Shown here one piece after another: positions 48,944 through 56,926 of a stretch of DNA of 64,000 bases. The notes beneath the pieces were generated by a model, which was given only the letters and a program-made list of their open reading frames with translations, did not search any database and was not told the DNA's origin. Position numbers and translations under genes: made by a program. Each line of letters begins with the position of its first letter. The first letter of the stretch is position 1. This DNA is from Micromonospora sediminicola (lineage in GTDB: Bacteria > Actinomycetota > Actinomycetes > Mycobacteriales > Micromonosporaceae): NCBI RefSeq assembly GCF_900089585.1, contig NZ_FLRH01000003.1:1473001-1537000 (forward strand), given 5' to 3'.

Positions 48944-49881
48944 CGGATCTCCGCCTTTCCGGCCGTCAGCTCCAGGAAGACCCCTTCGAGGTCGGGGCGC
49001 TCGGTGGTCAGCTCGTGCAGCTCCACCTTTGCCGCCAGCGCGACGCGGCCCACGGTCGGCGCGTCCACGCCACCGACCAGGAGCGCGCCGTGCGGGTCGG
49101 CGTCGACCGTGGCGGACTGCTCGCGCAGCGCCGCGGCCAGCTCGTCCGCCTGCGGGGTGCGCACCCGCACCCGGGCGCCGTGCGTCATCGAGCCCATCAC
49201 CTGCTCGACCGGACCCTGCCGGACCAGCTTGCCGGCCGCGATGATCACCACGTCGTCGGCGAGCAGCTGCATCTCGGAGAGCAGGTGGCTGGAGACCAGC
49301 ACGGTACGACCCTCGGCGGCCAGCCCCTTGAGGAAGCCGCGCATCCAGCGGATGCCCTCCGGGTCGAGGCCGTTGGCCGGCTCGTCCAGGATCAGCACCT
49401 GCGGGTTGCCGAGCATCGCGGCGGCGATCCCGAGCCGCTGCTTCATGCCCAGCGAGTAGCCCTTGAACTTGCGCTTCGCCGCCGGGGAGAGCCCGACCAG
49501 GGCGAGCGCCTCGTCCGCCCGCTCCTTCGGCAGCCCGGCCGCCGCGCAGATCACCCGCAGGTGGTTGATGCCGGTGCGGCCCTTGTGCGCGCTGGACGCC
49601 TCCAGCACCGCGCCCACCGTGCGCAGCGGGTCGGTCAGGTCGGCGTACCGGTGGCCGCCGATGGTGGCCGTGCCGGCGGTCGGCGTGACCAGGTTGAGCA
49701 ACATGCGCAGGGTGGTCGTCTTACCGGCGCCGTTCGGGCCGAGGAAGCCGGTGACCCGGCCCGGCTCGACGGTGAACGACAGGTTGTCGACCGCCCGGAC
49801 GTTCTTGTATTGCTTGGTCAGGCCGGACACGATGATCTGGCCGGTCGCGGCACTGGGGCGTGGCTGCCCGTCGGACATCAT
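48940..49881 (-). CDS. ABC transporter ATP-binding protein
   Basis: 313 residues, one ATPase domain of the drug/bacitracin-export class. Walker A GPNGAGKTTTLR, signature YSLGMKQRLG, Walker B VLILDEPANGLDPEG, then the H-loop VLVSSHLLSEM. The C-terminal ~90 residues are the usual extension. The stacked GGAGAGGAGA before ATG-ATG leaves 49881 or 49878 as start. No adjacent two-component system of the bacitracin type is seen. Confidence 0.9.
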   Translation of the reverse strand: MMSDGQPRPSAATGQIIVSGLTKQYKNVRAVDNLSFTVEPGRVTGFLGPNGAGKTTTLRMLLNLVTPTAGTATIGGHRYADLTDPLRTVGAVLEASSAHKGRTGINHLRVICAAAGLPKERADEALALVGLSPAAKRKFKGYSLGMKQRLGIAAAMLGNPQVLILDEPANGLDPEGIRWMRGFLKGLAAEGRTVLVSSHLLSEMQLLADDVVIIAAGKLVRQGPVEQVMGSMTHGARVRVRTPQADELAAALREQSATVDADPHGALLVGGVDAPTVGRVALAAKVELHELTTERPDLEGVFLELTAGKAEIR

Positions 49882-50018
49882 TCTCCTCTCCTGCCCCGGC
49901 GCGCTGGACGCACGCCGGTGGGGGCGCCGTTGCGGGGGCGCCCCGCACAGCCTTCCAACCCGGCGCAAGGGGGTCAATCAGGCGGGATGCGTACGCGCCG
50001 TCCTCCTCAGGGAGGAGA

Positions 50019-50675
50019 TCAGCCCGCCGGCACCGCGACCCAGGTGGCACGGGCCCGGCCGAGCAGGGTGCCGTCCGGCCCGTACAGGCTGCTGTGCACC
50101 TCGGCCTTCCGCCCCTCGCCGCCCACCGCGAGGCCGGTCACCACGCACTCGTCGCCGGGCCCCGGCAGCGCGGTGACCTGCGCGGCGATCCGCCCCAACA
50201 CGTACGGGCGGCCGGCGGAGAGCACCGCCCAGCCGCCCGGGCAGTCGAGCGCCGCCCAGACCGTCGCCGGCACCACCTCGGCCGGCGCGCGGAACGGCGC
50301 GGCGGTCCGCCCGTCGGGCAGCCGGCCGGGGAAGATCCGCAGCCCGTCCGGGCGCGTCGGCCCGCAGACGTAGCAGCCGGGGAACGGGTGGTCCACCAGA
50401 CCGGGGTACGCCCGCGCGGCCTGCTCGGCCGTCGCCCGGTCCACCGGCGGCACGACCGCGTCGACCGGCTCGACCCGGCGTACCTGGGCGACCAGCCGGC
50501 CCTCCGGGTCGCGCACCTCGCCGTCGCCGGCGGTCAGTGGGGTGTCCAGCGGCGGCGGCCGGCGCAGGGTGACCTCCACCGGCCCCCGGTCGTCGATCAG
50601 CGCGGCGAAGATCCCGGCGCTCCAGCCGCCGTTGCCCGAGCCGTCCGGTCCGTGGAAGCGGGCCTCGACGAGCAT
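50019..50675 (-). CDS. Thioesterase-like (hotdog) protein with CxxC motif
   Basis: 218 residues. It opens MLVEARFHGPDGSGNGGWSA, resembling double-hotdog thioesterase-like proteins, and the middle has CYVCGPTRPDGLRIFPG, a Cys-x-x-Cys block seen in uncharacterised actinobacterial relatives. Then TVWAALDCPGGWAVL. Acyl-CoA binding is plausible but unproven. ATG 50675 has GGAG about 7 nt upstream. Confidence 0.65.
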   Translation of the reverse strand: MLVEARFHGPDGSGNGGWSAGIFAALIDDRGPVEVTLRRPPPLDTPLTAGDGEVRDPEGRLVAQVRRVEPVDAVVPPVDRATAEQAARAYPGLVDHPFPGCYVCGPTRPDGLRIFPGRLPDGRTAAPFRAPAEVVPATVWAALDCPGGWAVLSAGRPYVLGRIAAQVTALPGPGDECVVTGLAVGGEGRKAEVHSSLYGPDGTLLGRARATWVAVPAG

Positions 50676-50839
50676 GTGCACCTCCGGGTTCCGTGCGCCG
50701 CCGGCGCCGTCGTCGGCGGTCGCCCGGCAGCCTCGCACACCCGCCGTCACCGGTTCGCGCACGCCGCCGCCGACGGGCGTTCACCGGATCGACATCCCTC
50801 ACCCCGGGGGCGGCAACCCGGGGCCCTTACACAGGACCC

Positions 50840-51619
50840 ATGGCCGTTCTGCACGCCGCTGGCGCACCGCTCACGACCAGCGGTTACACCCTGCTGATCG
50901 CCGACGACCCGACCCTGGTCGCGGCCGCGCAACGCCTGCGCCACGAGGTGTTCGCCGGCGAACTCGGCGCCACCCTGCCGCCGGGGTCCGCCGGGCTCGA
51001 CGCCGACGAGTTCGACGCCCACTGCGACCACCTGGTGGTGCTCCGCGAGGGCACCGGGGAGGTGGTCGGCACCTACCGGCTGCTGCCGCCCGGACGCACC
51101 GACCGGCGGTACGCCGACGGCGAGTTCGACCTGGCCCCGCTGGCCCCGCTCCGCGACGACCTGGTCGAGGCGGGGCGCTCCTGCGTGCACCCGGACCACC
51201 GCACCGGGGCGGTGATCAACCTGATGTGGGCCGGGATCTGCCGCTACCTGCACCTGCGTGGCTCGCGCTGGCTCGGCGGCTGCGCCTCGGTGCCGGTCGC
51301 CGACGGCGGGACCGCCGCCGCCGAGGTGTGGGCGCGGGTGCGGGCGCGGCACCTCGCCCCGCCGCCGCTGCGGGTCACCCCGCGCCGGCCCTGGCTCGCC
51401 GAGGCGCCGGCGGCGGTCGACCCCGCCACGCTCACCCCCGCCGAACGCCGCGCGCTCGTGCCGCCGCTGCTCCGCGGCTACCTGCGGCTCGGCGCGTGGG
51501 TCGGTGGCGAGCCCGCGTACGACCCGGACTTCGGCTGCGCCGACTTCTACGTGCTCTTCTCGCTGGACCGGATGAATCCGCGCTACCTGAAGCACTTCCT
51601 CGGCGAGGTCGGCTCGTGA
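50840..51619 (+). CDS. OlsB-like ornithine N-acyltransferase (GNAT, Acetyltransf_5)
   Basis: 259 residues. The N-terminal GNAT-like core contains LRHEVFAGELGA, then FDAHCDHLVVLREGTGEVVG and EAGRSCVHPDHRTGAVINLM, the pattern of OlsB (ornithine-ACP N-acyltransferase) and hemolysin-like relatives; YDPDFGCADFYVLFSLDRMN is near the C-terminus. The next gene, a PlsC-type O-acyltransferase, overlaps by 4 nt. The OlsB-OlsA order suggests ornithine-lipid synthesis in the membrane. Confidence 0.8.
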   Translation: MAVLHAAGAPLTTSGYTLLIADDPTLVAAAQRLRHEVFAGELGATLPPGSAGLDADEFDAHCDHLVVLREGTGEVVGTYRLLPPGRTDRRYADGEFDLAPLAPLRDDLVEAGRSCVHPDHRTGAVINLMWAGICRYLHLRGSRWLGGCASVPVADGGTAAAEVWARVRARHLAPPPLRVTPRRPWLAEAPAAVDPATLTPAERRALVPPLLRGYLRLGAWVGGEPAYDPDFGCADFYVLFSLDRMNPRYLKHFLGEVGS

Positions 51620-52617
51620 CCGGCGAGGGGCTCTGGCGGCCCGCCTCGGGCTGCGGGCCGGACTGCCTGCCGCCGCCCGCCGCGCCGGACGTGTCCTGGG
51701 CGTGCCGGGTCGGGCGGCTGCTCGGCGTACTCGGGATGGTGCTGGCCGGGGCCGGCCTGGCGGCGGTGCTGCCGTTGCTGCCGGCGGCCGACCGGCAGGC
51801 GGCGCTGCGACGCTGGGCCCGGGGAACGCTGCGCGCCCTCGGCGTCCGGCTGACGGTCCGGGGCCGGCCGCCGCGCCGCCGCGCGCTGCTGGTCGCCAAC
51901 CACGTCTCCTGGCTGGACATCCTCGCGGTGCTCGCCGTCGCGCCGGCCCGGATGCTGGCCAAGCGCGAGGTCCGGGGCTGGCCGCTGGTCGGCGCGCTGG
52001 CCGCCGCGGCGGGTACGGTCTTCGTGGACCGGTCCCGACCGCGCGAGCTGCCGGCCACGGTCGCCCGGGTGGCCGGGGCGCTGCGCGCCGGGCACCCGGT
52101 GGCGGTGTTCCCGGAGGGCACGACCTGGTGCGGCACGGCGACGGACTGCCGCCCCGCCCGGGGCTTCCGACCGGCGATGTTCGAGGCCGCGGTCGCCGCC
52201 GGGGCGCCCGTGGTGCCGCTCGGCCTCGCCTACCGGCACGCCGGCGACCCGAGCACGCTGCCCGCGTTCCTGGGCGAGGAGACGCTCTGGGCGTCGGTGC
52301 GCCGGGTGCTGGCGGCCCGGGACCTGACCGTGGCGGTGACGGTGACGGCCGCCCTGCACCCGGCCGACGGGGCGGACCGGCGGTTGCTGGCCCGAGCCGC
52401 CGAGGCCGCCGTCCACCCGGCGCCGACCACCCGGACCCGGGTGACCCGTCCCGCCCCCGTGCTCGGTGGCCCGACCGGGTATCCGCTCTTGTCGGCACCC
52501 CGGTCCCGCTCCCTCATCGATGTCGTGTCCCGGGCCGACGTTTCGTCCTCCCCGGGCGTCGTGCCGTCGCCGTCGCCGTCGGGCGTGGCCGGGCCGGACC
52601 TCGACCTGGTCGCCTGA
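51616..52617 (+). CDS. OlsA/PlsC-like lysophospholipid acyltransferase
   Basis: 333 residues. One or two N-terminal helices (GVLGMVLAGAGLAAVLPLLP), then the acyltransferase motifs NHVSWLD (H-x4-D), VFVDRSR, FPEGTTW and VVPLGLAYRHAGD. In an OlsBA pair it would O-acylate lyso-ornithine lipid; 1-acylglycerol-3-phosphate is the alternative substrate. The last ~60 residues are Ser/Pro-rich and appear unstructured. The GTG start overlaps the olsB-like stop. Confidence 0.82.
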   Translation: MTGEGLWRPASGCGPDCLPPPAAPDVSWACRVGRLLGVLGMVLAGAGLAAVLPLLPAADRQAALRRWARGTLRALGVRLTVRGRPPRRRALLVANHVSWLDILAVLAVAPARMLAKREVRGWPLVGALAAAAGTVFVDRSRPRELPATVARVAGALRAGHPVAVFPEGTTWCGTATDCRPARGFRPAMFEAAVAAGAPVVPLGLAYRHAGDPSTLPAFLGEETLWASVRRVLAARDLTVAVTVTAALHPADGADRRLLARAAEAAVHPAPTTRTRVTRPAPVLGGPTGYPLLSAPRSRSLIDVVSRADVSSSPGVVPSPSPSGVAGPDLDLVA

Positions 52618-52762
52618 CCACCCCGCCGCCGCGTCACCGCACCGCACCGCACCGCCCCGCCCCGCCCCGCGCCCGCCCTCCCGCCGACAGCGGTTCGGGC
52701 TTCACCCCCCCCGGAACCCTTCCACCCAAAGGGATCGATCTTCCACCTCTCAGAACGTCCGC

Positions 52763-52812
52763 AGATCTTGGTACGAAACGGCCCCTATGAGGGCCCTCTC
52801 GTACCAAGATCT
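52763..52812. repeat. Intergenic palindromic repeat, family A, copy 2
   Basis: AGATCTTGGTACGA (52763-52776) and TCGTACCAAGATCT (52799-52812) form a perfect 14-bp stem; inner GGCCC/GGGCC adds to it. It is the same element as 15249-15300, in the 480-nt gap 52618-53097. Confidence 0.75.
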
Positions 52813-52912
52813 CGGCGTCCTCAGCGTGAGCGGAGCCTCGCGGCCCCGGACGGTGGACGGCTGGGGCCGGCCTCGGGCTGACGCTCCGGGCCTCCCGGTG
52901 CGGGGACTCGTC

Positions 52913-52977
52913 CCGTTGATCAAGGAGTTTGCGTCGGCGGTCCTGCCGGACGTCGACGCGAACTCCTTGGTCAACGG
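52913..52977. repeat. Intergenic palindromic element, family E
   Basis: 24-bp arms at 52913-52936 (CCGTTGATCAAGGAGTTTGC...) and 52954-52977 pair with two mismatches around a 17-nt centre. Its location upstream of the DUF4097 promoter, after a palindrome of another family, suggests a repeat-insertion hotspot. Confidence 0.65.
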
Positions 52978-53027
52978 GGGAAGGGTGAGGGGAGACGCGA
53001 TACGGTCGCGATAGGGACTTGTTCAGT

Positions 53028-53041
53028 CGCGATGTATCGCG
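53028..53041. promoter_or_regulatory. Candidate PadR operator
   Basis: The perfect inverted repeat CGCGAT-GT-ATCGCG is preceded by two direct copies of CGCGAT (52996-53001 and 53007-53012). It lies 57 nt before the DUF4097 start in the likely promoter region; PadR-type autoregulation is inferred. Confidence 0.4.
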
Positions 53042-53097
53042 TTATGGTTCTGTCGTCATCGGGCGTGCCGGGGCGGCGCGCGACGAGGGGAGGAACC

Positions 53098-53937
53098 ATG
53101 GCCAGCTGGACGGTCGACAGCCCGCAGCGGCTCACCCTGGACGAGCCGGTCACCCGGCTCGAGGTCCGGCTGGTCAGCGGCCGGCTCAACGTGGTGGCCA
53201 CCGACGGCCCGGCCCGGGTCGACGTCACCCGGATCAGCCGCCGCCCACTCGTGGTCGAGCTGCGCGACGGCCGGTTGACCGTCCGGCACGAGCGGACCAC
53301 CCGCTGGCCGGGCGTGCTCTGGTGGCTGGGGCAGCTCCGCCGCCGCTACCGCGCCGAGGTGTCCGTGGCGGTGCCGGCCGAGGCGCTTGCCGACCTGCAC
53401 CTGGTCGACGGCGCGCTGGTCGCCTCCGGACTGCGTCGCGACACCCGGGTCGACGTCACCTCCGGCCAGGTCACCCTGATGGGGCTGCGCGGCCGCACCA
53501 CCGCCAAGGTCGTCTCCGGCCCCGTCGAGGCGCTCGGCATCGGCGGTGACCTCGACCTGGAGACGGTCTCCGGCGAGCTGATCCTGGCCGACAGCGCACC
53601 CGAGCGGGTCCGCGCCCACGCGGTGTCCGGCTCGATCACCTGCGACCTGGACAACCCGCGCGGCAGTGAGATCCGGCTCAGCGCCATCTCCGGCAGCATC
53701 ACCGTGCGGGTCCGCGAGGACAGCGACCTCAGCGTGCACCTGCACACCACCTCCGGCCGGATCACCAGCGGCTTCCCGCAGATCTGCGGCGGCCAGCACG
53801 GCTTCGGCGCGGTCAAGGACAGCCACGGGGTGCTCGGCGGGGGCGCCGGTAAGCTCTGGGCGTCCGCGACGTCCGGCAGCATCGCGCTGCTGGCCCGCCC
53901 GGTCGCGGACGCCGACGACGTGGAGGACCTGCCGTGA
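53098..53937 (+). CDS. DUF4097 beta-helix domain protein
   Basis: 279 residues. A central region of repeated short strands (VSGxx, TSGxx: VTSGQVTLMG, VVSGPVEALG, TVSGELILAD, AVSGSITCDL, AISGSITVRV, TTSGRITSGF, ATSGSIALLA) gives the right-handed beta-helix pattern of DUF4097/bactofilin-like adhesin domains. No signal peptide or transmembrane segment. GGGAGGA lies just before the ATG. It is coupled to the PadR regulator by a 4-nt overlap, a frequent actinobacterial pair of unknown function. Confidence 0.8.
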   Translation: MASWTVDSPQRLTLDEPVTRLEVRLVSGRLNVVATDGPARVDVTRISRRPLVVELRDGRLTVRHERTTRWPGVLWWLGQLRRRYRAEVSVAVPAEALADLHLVDGALVASGLRRDTRVDVTSGQVTLMGLRGRTTAKVVSGPVEALGIGGDLDLETVSGELILADSAPERVRAHAVSGSITCDLDNPRGSEIRLSAISGSITVRVREDSDLSVHLHTTSGRITSGFPQICGGQHGFGAVKDSHGVLGGGAGKLWASATSGSIALLARPVADADDVEDLP

Positions 53938-54557
53938 CCGCCGTGTTCAGTCACGGGCGGCTCCGGCTCTACCTGCTCAAGCTCCTCGACGACGGGCCCA
54001 AGCACGGCTACGAGCTGATCCGCCTGCTGGAGGAGCGCTTCCTCGGCCTCTACGCGCCCAGCGCCGGCACCATCTATCCCCGGCTCCAGCGGCTGGAGGT
54101 GGAGGGTCTGGTGACCCACACCGCCGTGGGTGGGCGCAAGGTCTACGAGATCACCGACGCGGGCCGGGCCGAGCTGCGGCAGCGGGCCGACGAGCTGGCC
54201 ACGCTGGAGGCCGACATCAGCGCCTCCGTCGAGGACCTCTCGGCGCTCGCCGGCGAGATCCGCACCGAGGTACGCGGTTCGGTGCGCGACCTGAAGCGGG
54301 AGCTGCGCGAGGTGGCCCGGCAGACCCGGCAGGGCCGCTGGACACCGCCGCCCCCGCCCCCGCGCCCGGGCGGCAGCGGGAGCCCACCCGGCCCGGCCGA
54401 GTCGCCGTTGCTCGCCGAGTTCGACAGGCGGCTGGCCGCGTTCACGGTCGAGGTGGGCGCCCTGGTCCGGGCCGGGCGGCTCAGCGACAACCAGCTCCGC
54501 ACCGCGATCCGGGTGCTCGACGGCGCGCTCGACGGGCTGCGACGACTGCTCCGCTGA
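53934..54557 (+). CDS. PadR-family transcriptional regulator
   Basis: 207 residues. The winged helix has GRLRLYLLKLLDDGPKHGYE, then SAGTIYPRLQRLEVEGLVTH and GRKVYEITDAGRAEL, the PadR signature. A long helical C-terminal region with a Pro-rich stretch (TPPPPPPRPGG) replaces the short PadR-C. It likely represses its own operon through the CGCGAT palindrome upstream of the DUF4097 gene. The GTG start overlaps the DUF4097 stop. Confidence 0.9.
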   Translation: MTAVFSHGRLRLYLLKLLDDGPKHGYELIRLLEERFLGLYAPSAGTIYPRLQRLEVEGLVTHTAVGGRKVYEITDAGRAELRQRADELATLEADISASVEDLSALAGEIRTEVRGSVRDLKRELREVARQTRQGRWTPPPPPPRPGGSGSPPGPAESPLLAEFDRRLAAFTVEVGALVRAGRLSDNQLRTAIRVLDGALDGLRRLLR

Positions 54558-54562
54558 GCTCA

Positions 54563-54577
54563 CAGGTTGTTTCCAGG
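54563..54577 (+). promoter_or_regulatory. Direct-repeat box upstream of the OmpR-type regulator
   Basis: CAGG-TTGT-TTCCAGG: two CAGG units 11 bp apart, 33 nt before ATG 54610. The same arrangement occurs before the HtrA gene (56880-56894). Confidence 0.5.
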
Positions 54578-54609
54578 TGGCGCCCAGCGCGACCGCAGCC
54601 GGAGCACGG

Positions 54610-55323
54610 ATGATGGGAGCCATGGCGGCTACCCAGACCGAGGCCCGACTGCTCGTCGTCGAGGACGATCCCAACATCCTCGAACTGCTCTCCGCGAGCC
54701 TGCGCTTCGCCGGCTTCGACGTGGCGACGGCGACCAGCGGCAGCGCCGCGCTGCACGCCGCCAAGGACCACCGGCCCGACCTGGTCGTACTCGACGTGAT
54801 GCTGCCCGACCTGGACGGCTTCGAGGTCATCCGGATGCTCCGCGAGGGCGGCACGCGTACCCCGGTGGTGTTCCTGACCGCGCGCGACGCCACCGACGAC
54901 AAGATCCGTGGGCTGACCCTGGGCGGCGACGACTACGTCACCAAGCCGTTCAGCCTGGAGGAGTTGACCGCCCGGATCCGGGCCGTGCTGCGGCGCACCG
55001 CGACCGGCGAGCACGCGCCGTCCCGGCTCACCTTCGCCGACCTGGAGCTGGACGAGGAGACGCACGAGGTGCACCGGGCCGGCCAGCGGGTGCAGCTGTC
55101 GCCGACCGAGTTCAAGCTGCTGCGCTACCTGATGCTCAACGCCAACCGGGTGCTCAGCAAGGCGCAGATCCTCGACCACGTCTGGAACTACGACTTCCGC
55201 GGTGACGACAACATCGTCGAGTCCTACATCTCCTACCTGCGGCGCAAGGTCGACAACACCCAGCCCCGGCTGATCCACACCCTGCGCGGGGTGGGTTACG
55301 TGCTCCGCAAGCCGGCGGCGTGA
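54610..55323 (+). CDS. Response regulator, OmpR/PhoB family
   Basis: 237 residues. Receiver with acidic E18-D19-D20, phospho-acceptor D62 (LVVLDVMLPD) and the conserved Lys in YVTKPFSLEEL, followed by a winged helix (LSPTEFKLLRYLMLNANRVL, then YISYLRRKVD and LIHTLRGVGYVLR). GGAG precedes ATG 54610 by 5 nt; ATG 54622 is a weaker alternative. It is coupled to its kinase. The placement next to HtrA resembles mycobacterial MprA-PepD. Confidence 0.93.
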   Translation: MMGAMAATQTEARLLVVEDDPNILELLSASLRFAGFDVATATSGSAALHAAKDHRPDLVVLDVMLPDLDGFEVIRMLREGGTRTPVVFLTARDATDDKIRGLTLGGDDYVTKPFSLEELTARIRAVLRRTATGEHAPSRLTFADLELDEETHEVHRAGQRVQLSPTEFKLLRYLMLNANRVLSKAQILDHVWNYDFRGDDNIVESYISYLRRKVDNTQPRLIHTLRGVGYVLRKPAA

Positions 55324-56864
55324 GCGCCGTCCACGACGCGAAGGGCTGGCTGCGCGGGATCCCGCTCCGGCTCAAGCTGGTCACCGCCGTGCTGGCACTG
55401 GTCGGCGGGGCACTGCTGGTCATCAGCGTCTCCACCGCGTACTTCCTGCACGACTATCTGGTGGGCCGGATCGACGGCGAGTTGGACGACCAGCTCGACC
55501 GCGGTGTGACGGTCAGCCAGGAGAACCTGAGCACGCTTCCGACCGACTACCTGGTCGCGCAGTGGAACAGCACCGTCCGGCAGGGCAAGGTGGCACGCGA
55601 CCGCGCGCTCGACGACCAGGACCTGCCGGCGGGCATCGGCCAGCAGAGCTGGTACGACGAGCACGCCAACGGGGAAGCGTTCACCGACGACGGCGCCGAC
55701 AAGCGGGTCCGGTGGCGGTTGATGGTGCGGCAGGACGGCGAGGACTCGTACCGGGTGGTCGGCCAGAACCTCGACGACGTCGATCTCTCCGTCCGGCAGC
55801 TGCTCTGGATAGACCTGCTGGTCGGTGGAGCGGTGATGATCATCCTGGCGTCGGTGGGCGCGGGCATCGTGCGGACCAGCCTGAAGCCGCTGGTGGAGAT
55901 CGAGCGGACCGCGGCGGCCATCGCCGGCGGCGACCTGACCCGGCGGGTGCCCGACCCGGAGGAGGGGCGGGCCTGCCCGACCTCCGAGCTGGGCCGGCTC
56001 TCCCGGGCATTGAACGCGATGCTGGCCCAGATCGAGGCCGCGTTCACCGCGCGGGCCGCCTCCGAGGCGGCGGCGCGCAGCGCCGAGATGGGCGCCCGGG
56101 ACGCGGCCGCCTCGGCGCAGGCGTCGGAGGGGCGGGCCCGCCGCTCCGAGGAGCGGATGCGGCAGTTCATCGCCGACGCCTCGCACGAGCTGCGTACCCC
56201 GCTGACCACCATCCGGGGCTTCGCCGAGCTGTACCGGCAGGGCGCGGCGCGGGAGCCGGAGCAGACCGCGGACCTGCTGCGCCGGATCGAGGACGAGGCG
56301 TCCCGGATGGGGTTGCTGGTCGAGGACCTGCTGCTGCTGGCCCGGATGGACCGGGAGCGGCCGATCGCGCTGGCCCCGGTGGAGCTGCCGGTGCTGGCCT
56401 CGGACGCGGTGGAGGCGGCCCGGGTGGTGGACCCGGACCGGCGCATCGAGCTGGAGCGGGAACCGGGTTCCGGCCCGCTGGTGGTGCTCGGCGACGACGC
56501 CCGGCTGCGTCAGGTGATCGGCAACCTGATGACCAACGCGCTCACCCACACGCCGTCGGACGCCGCGGTGACGCTGCGGCTGCGGGCGGAAACCGGCAAC
56601 GTCGCCGTGGTGGAGGTCGCGGACACCGGGCCCGGCCTGACCCCGGAGCAGGCCGAACGGGTCTTCGAGCGGTTCTACCGGGTGGACGCCGCCCGGACCC
56701 GGCGGGCCGGCGGGCCGACCAGCACCGGGCTCGGCCTGGCGATCGTCGCCGCGCTGGTGGCGGCGCACCACGGCACGGTCGAGGCGGCCGAGACGCCGGG
56801 CGGGGGCGCCACGTTCCGGGTGAAGCTGCCGCTGCTGCCGGAGTCGCCGGAGCCGGGCGAGTGA
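55320..56864 (+). CDS. HAMP-type sensor histidine kinase
   Basis: 514 residues. TM1 (residues ~19-41), an extracytoplasmic domain (~42-160), TM2 (~162-184), a HAMP domain, an Ala-rich coiled coil, a HisKA domain with the phospho-acceptor H289 in FIADASHELRTPLTTIRGF, and an ATPase (GNLMTNALTHTP N-box, DTGPGLTPEQ, STGLGLAIVAAL). The start overlaps the regulator stop by 4 nt. The sensed signal is probably envelope stress, judged by the protease next door; this is inference. Confidence 0.93.
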   Translation: MSAVHDAKGWLRGIPLRLKLVTAVLALVGGALLVISVSTAYFLHDYLVGRIDGELDDQLDRGVTVSQENLSTLPTDYLVAQWNSTVRQGKVARDRALDDQDLPAGIGQQSWYDEHANGEAFTDDGADKRVRWRLMVRQDGEDSYRVVGQNLDDVDLSVRQLLWIDLLVGGAVMIILASVGAGIVRTSLKPLVEIERTAAAIAGGDLTRRVPDPEEGRACPTSELGRLSRALNAMLAQIEAAFTARAASEAAARSAEMGARDAAASAQASEGRARRSEERMRQFIADASHELRTPLTTIRGFAELYRQGAAREPEQTADLLRRIEDEASRMGLLVEDLLLLARMDRERPIALAPVELPVLASDAVEAARVVDPDRRIELEREPGSGPLVVLGDDARLRQVIGNLMTNALTHTPSDAAVTLRLRAETGNVAVVEVADTGPGLTPEQAERVFERFYRVDAARTRRAGGPTSTGLGLAIVAALVAAHHGTVEAAETPGGGATFRVKLPLLPESPEPGE

Positions 56865-56879
56865 CTTACAGAAAACATT

Positions 56880-56894
56880 CAGGCGGATTCCAGG
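56880..56894 (+). promoter_or_regulatory. Direct-repeat box upstream of the HtrA protease gene
   Basis: CAGG-CGGA-TTCCAGG, the same 11-bp-spaced arrangement as 54563-54577, 33 nt before ATG 56927. Confidence 0.5.
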
Positions 56895-56926
56895 CTGGTG
56901 ACAGTGCCACGGGGAAAGCTGGTGTC

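Noticed and set aside
55562..56926. Open plus-strand frame running through the histidine kinase gene into the HtrA frame
   Set aside because: It is a frame-shifted reading of the kinase, Gly/Arg/Pro-rich, that merely continues in frame into HtrA. HtrA begins at 56927.
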